Assembly (NCBI GenBank): GCA_965116115.1
Contig: OZ220486.1
Span: 4,030,001 to 4,094,000, forward strand
DNA: 64,000 nt
Reading direction: 5' to 3'
Origin: JAPOXR01 sp965116115
Lineage (GTDB): Bacteria > Pseudomonadota > Alphaproteobacteria > Rhodobacterales > Rhodobacteraceae
The translations under genes were made by a program, and so were the position numbers. A model generated the notes under the pieces. The model had not been told where the DNA came from. It made no database searches and worked only from the letters and a program-made list of their open reading frames with translations. Shown one piece after another: positions 52,403-61,775 of this stretch. The stretch's first letter is position 1, and the number at the start of each line of letters is the position of its first letter.

Positions 52403-52811
52403 GCTGATTCATAAACCCGGCGAGAATCGCCGCCCGGCGGAATTTCCGGGCGGACATCGCGGCCGGACACCCGTACGGGCTCAGGTCAGGATCCGCGGCA
52501 AAGCCGTGGACGCGCACAGCCCCTTTCAGAAACAGGCGGCAGACGCTCTTCGCTTCGCGGAAAAGACGACGCCGTCACAGGCGGCGGGAGTCAGTTCGCT
52601 GCGGCGGGGTCCGACATGAACCCCGGGCGGCGCTCGCTGACCTGGAATCCGGACGCCGCAGACTGCGCCGATCCAAACCGTTGACGTTCCGCGGGTCAGT
52701 GCGGCATGGCCAGCGGCCTCCGGGTCTGCTGGACGCGGCGGGCGGGCCGCAATATACACAACCGCCGCCGGGCGGGCGGCGGCAGAGACTCACTTGATCC
52801 GGGAAACGCGC
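52403..52811. other. Divergent intergenic region livK / ileS
   Basis: About 410 bases. No convincing gene. The left end holds the livK operator; the ileS promoter could not be placed with confidence. No leader peptide or T-box-like structure was recognised (T-boxes are not expected in this group). Confidence 0.4.
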
Positions 52812-55751
52812 ATGTCGAACACGACCGACGGCTACAGGGACACGCTCCAGCTGCCGAAAACCGGCTTTCCGATGCGCGCCGGTCTGCCGAAAAGAGAACC
52901 GGAATGGCTGAGGCGCTGGGAACGCATCGGCATCTATGAGCGCCTCCGCTGCAGAAGCGCAGGACGGCCGCTGTTCGTGCTGCACGACGGCCCGCCGTAC
53001 GCCAACGGACATCTCCATATCGGCCATGCCCTGAACAAAGTCCTGAAAGACATGGTCGTCCGGTCCCGGCAGATGATGGGAAAAGACGCGCGCTATGTTC
53101 CCGGCTGGGACTGTCACGGATTGCCGATCGAGTGGAAAATCGAAGAACAATACCGGGCGAAGAATGCCGCGAAAGACGATGTTCCGATCATCGAGCTGCG
53201 CAACGAATGCCGCCGGTTCGCGGAAAAATGGGTCGGCATACAGCGGGATGAATTCCGCAGGCTGGGCATCACCGGCTGCTGGGACGACCCGTATCTCACG
53301 ATGGACTATGGCGCGGAAGCGGTGATCGCCTCCGAGTTCATGAAATTCGTGATGAACGGCGTTTTATATCAGGGATATAAGCCCGTCCTCTGGTCCACCG
53401 TCGAAAAAACCGCCCTCGCCGAAGCGGAAGTCGAATACAAGGATCATGAGAGCAACGCTGTCTGGATCAGGTTTCCCATTGACCCGGAACTCAGCCGGGG
53501 CAGCGGGGATCTCGGCGGCGGCGCTTCCGTGCTGATCTGGACCACCACGCCGTGGACCCTGCCTTCCAACAGAGCCGTCTGCTACAATCCGGATATCGGC
53601 TACGGCCTCTACGAAGTGAGGGAGGCGCCGGAGGGCAACTGGCTGGCTCCGGGCATGCGCCTCCTCATCGCCGACCGGCTCGCCGGTGAATGCATGGGCA
53701 AGGCGCGCGTCGGCGGTTATTCCCGGATCCGCGCGGTTCCCGGCGGAGAAATCAAGACCTTGGTTTGCCGCCATCCGTTCCGCGGCATGGCGGCGGCTTC
53801 CGAGCCGGAAGAAAACCGCTGGGACTTTCCGGTTCCTCTGCTGACCGGCGGCCATGTGACGGACGGCGACGGATCCGGATTCGTGCACACGGCGCCGTCG
53901 CACGGCGACGATGATTACCGGATCGGACTTGAACACGGCTTGGATATTCCGGACAATGTCTTGGAGGACGGCAGTTTCCGCCGCGATCTCCCGCTGTTCG
54001 GCGGCAGCGCGGTTTTCAAAGAAAACGGCAAGGAAGGCGGCGCGGACAAAACGGTCATTGCGGCGCTGTCGCGGTCCGGCTGTCTCGCCGCGCACGAAAG
54101 AATCACGCATTCTTACCCTCACAGCTGGCGGTCCAAGGCGCCGCTGATCTACCGGAGCACTCGGCAGTGGTTCGCCGCCATAGACCGCCCGATCGACGAC
54201 GGAACGGAAGAGTTCGGCCGCACGATTCGCGAAAGGGCTCTGAACGCGATTGAAAAAACCGTGCAGTGGACTCCGCCGACAGGCCGCAACCGTCTGTATT
54301 CCATGATCGAGCGACGGCCGGACTGGGTCCTGTCCCGGCAGCGCGCCTGGGGCGTTCCGCTTGCCTGTTTCATTAAAAAGGGCGCGAAGCCGCAGGATGA
54401 CGATTTCCTGCTCCGGGACGAGAAGGTCAATCGGCGCATTGTCTCCGCCTTCAGGAAGGAAGGCGCTGACGCTTGGTACCGCGACGGGGCCAAGGAACGG
54501 TTTCTCGCGCCGGACCATGATCCCCGAAGCTATTCGCAGGTCTTCGACATTCTGGATGTCTGGTTCGACTCCGGCTCGACTCACGCTTTCGTTCTCCGCG
54601 GCCGGGAGGACGCGCCGGAAGACGGCACGGCGGATCTCTATCTCGAAGGCACCGACCAGCACCGCGGCTGGTTTCACTCGTCGCTTCTCCAGGCATGCGG
54701 CACGCGCGGATCCGCTCCCTACAGAGGCGTTCTGACGCACGGCTTCACTCTGGACGAACGGGGCATGAAAATGGCCAAGTCGCTCGGCAACACGGTCGCC
54801 CCGGAAGAAATCGTCCGCGCGAACGGGGCTGATATCCTCCGCCTTTGGGTCGCCCAGTCGGACTACCGCACGGATCTGAAAATCGGCCGCGAGATTCTCA
54901 AAGGCGTGACCGACAGTTACCGCAGAGTACGGAACTGCTTCCGGTTCATGCTCGGCAACCTGTTCGATTTCAGTTCGGACGATGCGGTGGAATTCGCGGA
55001 TTTGCCGGAACTCGAACGCTGGGTTCTTCACCGCGTCTCGGAACTCGACCGGCAGATCCGGCACGGCTATTCCGTTTATGACTTCCAACGGGTCTTCCAG
55101 ACGGTTTTCAGTTTCATGAATTCCGACCTGTCTTCGTTTTATTTCGATATCCGCAAAGACGCCCTGTATTGCGACGCCGCGGACGGTCATGCGCGCCGGG
55201 CGGCTCAGACAGCGCTTGACAGGCTGCACCGGCATCTTGCCGCATGGCTGGCCCCGATGCTGGCATTCACCGCGGAAGAAGTCTGGCTGGCGCGCTTTCC
55301 GGGCAATGATTCTTCCGTGCATCTGCAGGACTTCGCGGCGGTTCCCGCGGAATGGCACGATCAAACACTGGCCGAACGCTGGGAGACGATCCGGTCGGCA
55401 AGACGCGCGGTCACCGCGGCGTTGGAGATTCAGCGCAAAGACAAAGTCATCGGCTCCAGCTTGGAAACCCGCCCCACCGTCTATCACTCGGATCCCGCAG
55501 CCGCGGCGATCCTTGAGACCGCGGCATTCGCCGACATCTGCATAACCTCTGGCATACATGTGACGGCCGAACCGCCGCCTGACACGGCGTTTTCCATTCC
55601 CGACGCGCCGGGCGCGCGGGTGGAGATCAATCTCGCGGAAGGCCGGAAATGCCAGCGCTGCTGGAAAATCCTGCCGGAGGTCGGAAGGCAGCCCATTGAA
55701 GATGTCTGCGGGCGCTGCTGCGACGTGCTGTCACGATCAGACGCTGAATAG
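52812..55751 (+). CDS. ileS: Isoleucyl-tRNA synthetase
   Basis: Class Ia synthetase, 979 aa from ATG 52812. HIGH motif in PPYANGHLHIGHALNKVLKD (residues 67-72), CHGLPIEWKIE, editing-domain segments WTTTPWTLPSNRAVCYNP and HTAPSHGDDDY, KMSKS as GMKMAKSLGNTV near 653, and a C-terminal zinc finger CQRCWKILPEVG...CGRCCDVL. Complete and full length for the bacterial Zn-finger type. Its 3' end overlaps the convergent ychF stop by 15 bp. Confidence 0.96.
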   Translation: MSNTTDGYRDTLQLPKTGFPMRAGLPKREPEWLRRWERIGIYERLRCRSAGRPLFVLHDGPPYANGHLHIGHALNKVLKDMVVRSRQMMGKDARYVPGWDCHGLPIEWKIEEQYRAKNAAKDDVPIIELRNECRRFAEKWVGIQRDEFRRLGITGCWDDPYLTMDYGAEAVIASEFMKFVMNGVLYQGYKPVLWSTVEKTALAEAEVEYKDHESNAVWIRFPIDPELSRGSGDLGGGASVLIWTTTPWTLPSNRAVCYNPDIGYGLYEVREAPEGNWLAPGMRLLIADRLAGECMGKARVGGYSRIRAVPGGEIKTLVCRHPFRGMAAASEPEENRWDFPVPLLTGGHVTDGDGSGFVHTAPSHGDDDYRIGLEHGLDIPDNVLEDGSFRRDLPLFGGSAVFKENGKEGGADKTVIAALSRSGCLAAHERITHSYPHSWRSKAPLIYRSTRQWFAAIDRPIDDGTEEFGRTIRERALNAIEKTVQWTPPTGRNRLYSMIERRPDWVLSRQRAWGVPLACFIKKGAKPQDDDFLLRDEKVNRRIVSAFRKEGADAWYRDGAKERFLAPDHDPRSYSQVFDILDVWFDSGSTHAFVLRGREDAPEDGTADLYLEGTDQHRGWFHSSLLQACGTRGSAPYRGVLTHGFTLDERGMKMAKSLGNTVAPEEIVRANGADILRLWVAQSDYRTDLKIGREILKGVTDSYRRVRNCFRFMLGNLFDFSSDDAVEFADLPELERWVLHRVSELDRQIRHGYSVYDFQRVFQTVFSFMNSDLSSFYFDIRKDALYCDAADGHARRAAQTALDRLHRHLAAWLAPMLAFTAEEVWLARFPGNDSSVHLQDFAAVPAEWHDQTLAERWETIRSARRAVTAALEIQRKDKVIGSSLETRPTVYHSDPAAAAILETAAFADICITSGIHVTAEPPPDTAFSIPDAPGARVEINLAEGRKCQRCWKILPEVGRQPIEDVCGRCCDVLSRSDAE

Positions 55752-56834
55752 GACGCGGAGAACGTCTCCGTCTTTGACCACGTAGTCACGCCCTTCGGAC
55801 CGCAGTCTGCCCGCTTGTCTGGCTCCGGCCTCGCCTCCGAACTCGATGAAGTCTTCATAAGAGGCCGTTTCCGCCCGGATGAAGCCGCGGCTGAAATCCC
55901 TGTGTATCCGGTCGGCGGCCTGAACCGCCGTCGTTCCTTTCGGAATCGTCCACGCATGAGCTTCCTTCGGGCCCGCCGTGAAAAACGTATGCAGACCGAG
56001 CTGGTCATAGGCCGCTGAAATCACTCGTCTCAAACCCGGCTCGGCGCACCCGGCCGCTGTCAGGAATTCCTCGGCCTCGTCCGCGTCCAGTCCGATCAGC
56101 TCCTCCTCAAACGCGGCCGAGCAGATCACGCAGGGATCGCCCCTTTCGCGGGCATGTTCCGCGACAACGCGCGAGTAGCGGTTCCCGCCCGCAGCCGACT
56201 GCTCATCAACATTGCAAATGTAAAGAACCGGTTTTGATGTCAGCAGTCCCAGACGACGGAGCCCCGCCGGGGACGAATCGGGGAACTCAGCCGGGCCGGC
56301 GGGCCTGCCCGCCTCCAGCGCCGCCTGCGCGGCCTGCAGCAGCCGGTTCTGCTCCGCGGCGTCAGGATCGCCCGATTTCAGCCGGCGTTTCAGTTTTTCG
56401 CGCTGCCGCCGCGCCGAATCCAGATCCGCGAGCATCAGTTCGGTCTCAATGGTGAGGATGTCGTCCAGAGGACTGACCCGTCCCGCGACATGGACGATGT
56501 CATTGTCATCGAAACATCTGACCAGATGCGCGATCGCGTCAACTTCGCGGATGCTTGCCAGAAACCGGTTGCCGAGCCCCTGCCCTTTTGACGCTCCGCC
56601 GACCAGTCCGGCAATGTCCAGAAAGCCGGTCTTCGCCGGGACTGTTTTGCGCGACCGGGAGACCGCGGCGATCCTTTCCAGCCGCGCATCCGGGACAGCC
56701 ACTTCGCCGCTGTTGGGGTCAATCGTGCAGAACGGATAATTGGCGGCCTGCGCCGCCGCCGTTCCCGTGAGCGCGTTGAAAAGCGTGGACTTGCCTACGT
56801 TCGGCAGTCCGACAATGCCGGTCTTGACTGAGAT
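55737..56834 (-). CDS. ychF: Redox/ribosome-associated ATPase YchF (OLA1), apparent ATC start
   Basis: GTPase-fold ATPase that binds ribosomes: KTGIVGLPNVGKSTLFNALT (P-loop), ANYPFCTIDPNSGEVAVPD (switch region), DIAGLVGGASKGQGLGNRFL, YICNVDE, and the C-terminal TGS domain ending RDYVVKDGDVLRVLFSV. Family proteins begin M-x-x-K-C/T-GIVGLPNVG. At that place the codon is ATC (56834-56832), four bases after a strong GGGGAGGAG. No ATG, GTG or TTG is near, the next in-frame start being about 160 bases upstream. ATC gives 365 aa, the usual size. Either a rare ATC start is used or the start codon has mutated. Confidence 0.9.
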   Translation of the reverse strand: MSVKTGIVGLPNVGKSTLFNALTGTAAAQAANYPFCTIDPNSGEVAVPDARLERIAAVSRSRKTVPAKTGFLDIAGLVGGASKGQGLGNRFLASIREVDAIAHLVRCFDDNDIVHVAGRVSPLDDILTIETELMLADLDSARRQREKLKRRLKSGDPDAAEQNRLLQAAQAALEAGRPAGPAEFPDSSPAGLRRLGLLTSKPVLYICNVDEQSAAGGNRYSRVVAEHARERGDPCVICSAAFEEELIGLDADEAEEFLTAAGCAEPGLRRVISAAYDQLGLHTFFTAGPKEAHAWTIPKGTTAVQAADRIHRDFSRGFIRAETASYEDFIEFGGEAGARQAGRLRSEGRDYVVKDGDVLRVLFSV

Positions 56835-57286
56835 TTTTCTCCTCCCCGTGAATATTCTGGAGTGCCCGCGTCCAATTGACGCAATCGGATATCGTTTCGA
56901 ATCATCAGGAAGGAACACATCCGCGCGCCGCCAGTTAAGTCCAGCGATTTCCCGAATCAACCCCGGGCACAGCTCAACGGAGAATTCCGTCATTCCGGCC
57001 CGGAATTCTGAAACGTCAGCGACATACCCGAAAAGGGAAACATCCCGCTTGTCAGTTCTGACGCGGGAATGCCCCGGCGGCGCGAAGAGCTTTCCCGCGT
57101 TATGTGCTGCGGACCGTGTGACTGCGGCGCGGCCGACAGGCTTACGGAATTACCGCGCATCCGATCTCAGGCCTTTTGAACAGGCGGAAACGCCTGACTC
57201 CAGCTTGACGTCCGGCTTCAGTTGGATCAGTGACAGGATATGAATACTTTGCCGCCGGAAAGGCGGCCTGCAGCGGGAGCTTGACC
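56835..57286. other. Intergenic between ychF and VOC gene
   Basis: About 450 bases between divergent genes. Only short frames with no family resemblance; the minus-strand extension of ychF here is not protein-like. No RNA gene or repeat seen. Confidence 0.4.
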
Positions 57287-57709
57287 ATGCAATTCACTCC
57301 ATATCTGACATTCAACGGCAACTGCAAGGAAGCGCTGGAACGCTATGCCGAAATTTTCGCCGGCGAGATCAGCGCCATGATGCGGTTCAGGGACGAAGAA
57401 AGCTGCGCCGGCATGCCTGACGAAATCCAGGATAGGATCATGCATGGCCAGCTCAAGGTCGGCGACGGGCTGCTTATGGCATCCGATGACCCGACGGGAA
57501 ACTACCATCTGCCGCAAAGCATGCATATCTCGGTCAGCCTGAAAACTCCGGATCAGGCCAAACAGGTTTTTGAGAAACTCGCAGACGGCGGCGAGACTCT
57601 TATGCCGTTCGGCAAGACATTCTTCGCTGAAGGTTTCGGCATGGTCCGTGACCAGTTCGGCATTCTGTGGATGGTTTCCGTCGACAATCCGGAATCCACT
57701 TACTACTGA
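57287..57709 (+). CDS. VOC-superfamily protein (PhnB/YjdN-like)
   Basis: Begins MQFTPYLTFNGNCKEALERYAEIFAGEI, the usual start of PhnB-like glyoxalase/bleomycin-resistance-fold proteins, followed by HGQLKVGDGLLMASDDP and FGKTFFAEGFGMVRDQFGILWMV. GGGAG precedes ATG 57287. 140 aa. Members of this group have no agreed reaction. It lies 13 bp upstream of trpA and is probably co-transcribed with it. Confidence 0.8.
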   Translation: MQFTPYLTFNGNCKEALERYAEIFAGEISAMMRFRDEESCAGMPDEIQDRIMHGQLKVGDGLLMASDDPTGNYHLPQSMHISVSLKTPDQAKQVFEKLADGGETLMPFGKTFFAEGFGMVRDQFGILWMVSVDNPESTYY

Positions 57710-57722
57710 GCCGGCATGCCTG

Positions 57723-58517
57723 ATGGCAACGCGCATCGACCTCACATTCAAATCACTCGAATCAGCCGGGAAAAAAGCGTTCGTCGCCTATATCATGGCC
57801 GGCGATCCTGACTACGGCACGTCGCTGGATCTGATGCGCGGACTCCCGTGCGCCGGCGTGGACGTCATTGAGCTCGGCTTTCCGTTCACCGACCCCATGG
57901 CCGACGGCCCGACCATCCAAGCGGCGGGGAACCGGGCGCTGGCGGGAGGTCAGACCTTGGCCAGAACATTGTCGATGGCGCGGGATTTCCGCAGGTTCGA
58001 TTCCCGGACTCCGCTGGTGCTGATGGGATATTACAATCCGATTCACAGCATCGGAGCTGAATCATTTCTCCGCCGGTCCAAAAGCTCGGGAGTGGACGGA
58101 CTGATCGTCGTTGATCTGCCGCCGGAGGAAGACCAGGAACTGTGCCTGCCGTCTCTGGATGCCGGGCTGAATTTCATACGTCTGGCTACGCCCACGACTG
58201 ATGACAGTCGTCTGCCCGCCGTGCTGCGGAACACAAGCGGCTTCGTCTATTACGTCTCGATCACCGGAATCACCGGCGCAGCGGAGGCGCAGGCTGCCGC
58301 CGTCGCGCCCGATGTCGCCAGAATCAAGGCTGCCACGGACCTTCCGGTATGCGTGGGATTCGGCGTCAGAACTCCGGAGGCCGCGAGGGCGATCGCCGCC
58401 ACGGCGGACGGCGTTGTCGTGGGATCGTCGATCGTGGACATGCTGCGTCTCGGAGAACGTCCCGAGGATGTCTTGCGGTTCGTGGCGGAACTCGCGGAAG
58501 GGGCGCACAGCGCCTGA
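57723..58517 (+). CDS. trpA: Tryptophan synthase alpha chain
   Basis: Cleaves indole-3-glycerol phosphate to indole and glyceraldehyde-3-phosphate. KAFVAYIMAGDPD, VIELGFPFTDPMADGPTIQAAGNRAL (with catalytic Glu and Asp), VDLPPEED, FVYYVSITGITGA and VGFGVRTPE are all present. ATG 57723 gives 264 aa, the normal length. trpB and trpF, its normal partners, are not adjacent; instead it follows a VOC gene and precedes lldD. Confidence 0.93.
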   Translation: MATRIDLTFKSLESAGKKAFVAYIMAGDPDYGTSLDLMRGLPCAGVDVIELGFPFTDPMADGPTIQAAGNRALAGGQTLARTLSMARDFRRFDSRTPLVLMGYYNPIHSIGAESFLRRSKSSGVDGLIVVDLPPEEDQELCLPSLDAGLNFIRLATPTTDDSRLPAVLRNTSGFVYYVSITGITGAAEAQAAAVAPDVARIKAATDLPVCVGFGVRTPEAARAIAATADGVVVGSSIVDMLRLGERPEDVLRFVAELAEGAHSA

Positions 58518-58579
58518 CCTGCAGGGGAATGCGGCTTCAGCCGCCCGTCCCGCCGGTTTTGAAAAATGGCGAACACATA

Positions 58580-59743
58580 ATGACCGTGATCACGAGCATT
58601 GATGATTTGAAAGACATCTACCGGCGCCGGGTGCCGCGGATGTTTTACGACTACGCCGAATCGGGCAGCTGGACTGAACAGACATTTCACGAGAACAGCA
58701 CGGATTTCGCCCGGATCCGGCTGCGTCAGCGTGTGGCTGTGGATATGTCCGGACGCAGCGTCAAATCGACGATGGCGGGGCAGGACGTCGCCATGCCGGT
58801 GGCTTTGGCCCCGGTCGGACTCGCCGGCATGCAGTGCGCCGACGGGGAGATCAAGGCGGCCCGGGCCGCTGCCGATTTCGGCGTGCCGTTCACACTGTCG
58901 ACCATGTCGATCTGCTCGATCGAAGATGTGGCGCGGCATGCCGGCAGAGGATTCTGGTTTCAGCTCTATGTCATGCGGGACCAGGAATTCGTCGAAAGTC
59001 TCATCGGCAGAGCCCGCGATTCCGGTTGCGGAGCGCTTGTTCTGACGCTTGACCTCCAGATCCTCGGCCAGCGCCACAAGGATCTCAAAAACGGTCTTTC
59101 CGCGCCGCCGCGCCCGTCGATCAGAACTCTGGCGGATCTTGCCACCAAACTTCGGTGGCTCGCCGGTATTCTCGCCTCGCGGCGCCGGACATTCGGCAAC
59201 ATCATCGGACATGCCAAAGGCGTCAGCGACACCAAGTCGCTGATGGACTGGACGGCCTCGCAGTTCGATCCGACGCTGGACTGGGAAAAAGTCAAGGCGA
59301 TCAGGAAACTCTGGGACGGCCGGTTCATCATCAAAGGCATTTTGGACGTCGAAGACGCGCGGCGCGCCGCTGATTGCGGGGCCGATGCGATCATCGTTTC
59401 AAATCACGGCGGGCGGCAGCTGGACGGCGCGTTGTCATCAATCCGGATGCTGTCGACGATCGCGCAGGCGGTCGGCGGATCGGCGGAGATTCATCTCGAT
59501 TCAGGAATCCGCTCAGGTCAGGATGTTCTGAAAGCCCTGGCTCTCGGCGCGAGAGGAACCTATATCGGCCGCTCGTACATTTACGGTCTGGGAGCGCTGG
59601 GTGAAGCCGGCGTGCGGCGCGCGCTGGAGATTATTGAAAAAGAGCTTGATGTCACCATGGCTCTCTGCGGCGAGACCAGCGTCAGCGGGCTCGGCCGGAA
59701 AAATCTTCTGATGCCGCCGGATTTCGAAACCGCATGGATATAA
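58580..59743 (+). CDS. lldD: FMN-dependent L-lactate dehydrogenase / alpha-hydroxy-acid oxidase
   Basis: (S)-2-hydroxy acid dehydrogenase of the LldD group, feeding electrons to the respiratory chain. VPRMFYDYAESGSWTEQTFHEN, PVALAPVGLAGMQCADGE, FQLYVMRDQEFVESLI, IIKGILDVEDAR, IIVSNHGGRQLDGALSSI (catalytic His) and LDSGIRSGQDVLKALALGA are present. ATG 58580 corresponds to the natural start MTVITSIDDLKDIYRRRVP. 387 aa. Substrate within the family (lactate or another hydroxy acid) is not certain. Confidence 0.9.
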   Translation: MTVITSIDDLKDIYRRRVPRMFYDYAESGSWTEQTFHENSTDFARIRLRQRVAVDMSGRSVKSTMAGQDVAMPVALAPVGLAGMQCADGEIKAARAAADFGVPFTLSTMSICSIEDVARHAGRGFWFQLYVMRDQEFVESLIGRARDSGCGALVLTLDLQILGQRHKDLKNGLSAPPRPSIRTLADLATKLRWLAGILASRRRTFGNIIGHAKGVSDTKSLMDWTASQFDPTLDWEKVKAIRKLWDGRFIIKGILDVEDARRAADCGADAIIVSNHGGRQLDGALSSIRMLSTIAQAVGGSAEIHLDSGIRSGQDVLKALALGARGTYIGRSYIYGLGALGEAGVRRALEIIEKELDVTMALCGETSVSGLGRKNLLMPPDFETAWI

Positions 59744-59989
59744 TGCCCAGGACCATTTTATTGTCGGGCCTGGAGCGCTGATGCGGCAGGGGACGGGCGT
59801 ATTTGAGGCTGCCCGGGTTTTCTGCGCACTGGTTTCAGCAGCCGCTGTCAGCGGATCAGCGCTCCAGGCGCGCTTTTCGGAGCATCCGGGCACGTCTGTC
59901 CCGTCGCGCCGTCCGGCGGCGCGTTCCCGGCGCATCGCGCGGGGTCAGGAGCGGCGGTTCATCCGCCGGGCGGGATAAGGATCGCGTCG

Positions 59990-61560
59990 AGCGCGTCTCA
60001 GTCGCGGGCGGCGTAATGCCGGTCAGCCTCAGGCATATAGCTGAAGCGTCCGCCGCAGCGCACGATGGCAATGGCAGCGTTCGTCAGGCAGGAGAGGTTG
60101 CGCGGCAGGTTGCGCACAGGCCCTGCAGCGGTCCTCGTCGTAAGTGAAGCCGCGGGCGCAGTGAACCCGGTTCTCTATGACCCAGTGGTCGCGCACGAGC
60201 GTCAGAAGCTCCTCAGGCCCGGCGCGCTCGGGACCGAGCGAGGTAAGGCACCAGGTCGCTTCGCCGCTGCGCTCTCCGGTCTTGATGATCTCGCGTTCGC
60301 GCTCGATGCGGACAGCTCAGCGGCGACCGTGGAGAGCGGCGCAGCCGTGCTGTTCGGGGCCGGAGAGGTCGACTGCGGCACAGCGGCGGCGCTCGATGCG
60401 CCCATGTCCCTTTTCGAAGGTCTCGAACGAGGGCGCGTCCTTGAAGTCGACAGCCTTGAGGTCGTCGAGGATAGTCTCGTGGTTCTCCTTGACCGCAGTG
60501 ACGACATAGTCGGCGCACCGCGCGAGAAGCCGGCGGGCGGTCTCATGCTGAGCGCGCATCGCGTCCATGGCAGCGATGCGGCCCGCGACGCCGATGCTGT
60601 CGGCGAGGTCCCGCACGGCGGGAATCTCGTTGCTCTTCGCGTCGACCTCGACCTGCCCGGGCACCGTGCCGGTCCCGTGTTCGACCGCCGCGGCTGTCAT
60701 CCGCCGCCCGTCCTCAGTCTGTCTGGAAGCGCCGCGGATGTCCTTGCCGTCCATGGCGAGCGGCGTGTCCGCGCCGACCTGTTGCGCAGGCTGCAGGCCG
60801 ATGGCGTCGGCTGGCGTGTCGGGCGGCAGGTCGGCGAGGATGTCATGGAAGGCAGCGATCGCAGGCGCAGTGCAGCGTTTCCTCGACGGGCTGAAAAACG
60901 AGGCTGCCGCCGCGGGCTGCTCCTGGGTGAGGAGTGCAGCGAACTGAGCGAACGCGGTCACGCCGCGGTAGCCGGCAAGCCGGGCCGCGACGGCGATCGC
61001 GGGAACGGTTCTCAGCGGATAGCGCTTGCCCCGGGGCTTGCGGCACTCGGGAACCTCACCCAAGCACGCGAACAGGCTGCGCGGGCCGGACGCGGCCATC
61101 GGCCCGGCGCTGTCGTGCTGCTCCGCGTTCCAGTTCTCCGGAATCGCGTCCCGGCTCAGCGCCTCGGCGGCGCCGCCGGTCAGTTCGTACATGAAAATCT
61201 CCTCAGTCCGGCCATGGCAGCGGAAACGCGCAGGGCCGCCGGGCTCGCGGCCGAGCACGCGGGACACTGGGTTCGGTATCCCCCTCGGTCTGAGAATGAC
61301 GAACCGGGAATTGTTCGCGATCAGATGCAGACGCCGGAACTGCCGCTCCGCGGACCAGTCGATCCAGCGGTCGCGCGCGGCTGCCGGCCGGCTGGCGCGA
61401 TCCAGGTCTCGCCGTGCAGGGCGACATGGCGCAGGCCCTTTCCGATGATGCCGTGAAACCGCAGTTAGTGATGCTCCTCGATAAGACGGTACTGGAGCCG
61501 GTGCTCGCGCGCGCCGCGGGTCGGGCACACCGCTGCTTCGCGAAGGTCGATGGAGGAATC
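59990..61560 (-). mobile_element. Decayed ISAs1-family transposase with DUF4338 N-terminal part
   Basis: The minus-strand core reads SLFACLGEVPECRKPRGKRYPL, PLAMDGKDIRGASRQ, SNEIPAVRDLADSIGVAGRIAAMDAM and DYVVTAVKENHE, the ISAs1 (H-repeat) DDE transposase. Upstream, HLIANNSRFVILRPRG and GKGLRHVALHGETWIAP are DUF4338 segments, here in two frames with an in-frame TAA at 61467-61465 (HH-stop-LRFHG). The C-terminus continues in other frames after about 60330 (IIKTGERSGEATWCLTSLGPERA, RDHWVIENRVHCARGFTYDEDR) and again near 60115 (NLPRNLSCLTNAAIAIVR). At least three disabling changes; inactive. Terminal repeats were not identified. Confidence 0.75.
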
Positions 61561-61669
61561 CGAAGGCGGAAGAATCATAACAGCCGGAACGTTACCGCAT
61601 CGAAAACGGAATGACCCGCCTTAAAATCGGCATACGCCGATCGCCGGGCCGACAATAAAATAGCCCTGA

Positions 61670-61675
61670 TATAAT
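61670..61675 (+). promoter_or_regulatory. Likely -10 box upstream of rplY
   Basis: TATAAT about 100 bases before the rplY start, inside an AT-richer stretch (ACAATAAAATAGCCCTGATATAAT). No good -35 at 16-18 bp upstream, so the assignment is tentative. Confidence 0.4.
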
Positions 61676-61775
61676 GCCGGATTGTCTTGCAAAACGGTGA
61701 AAACAACCTGTAAGGATGCGTTTTCAGCGGACATGCACCCTTGGAGGATGTCCGCCGTAAGCAGAGGAGATGCGA

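Noticed and set aside
53364..55559. 731-codon frame antisense to ileS
   Set aside because: ileS is complete with all motifs on the + strand; the antisense product shows no family features.
60065..61456. 463-codon + strand frame over the ISAs1 region
   Set aside because: Antisense to the recognisable transposase; Arg/Gly-rich with no motifs.
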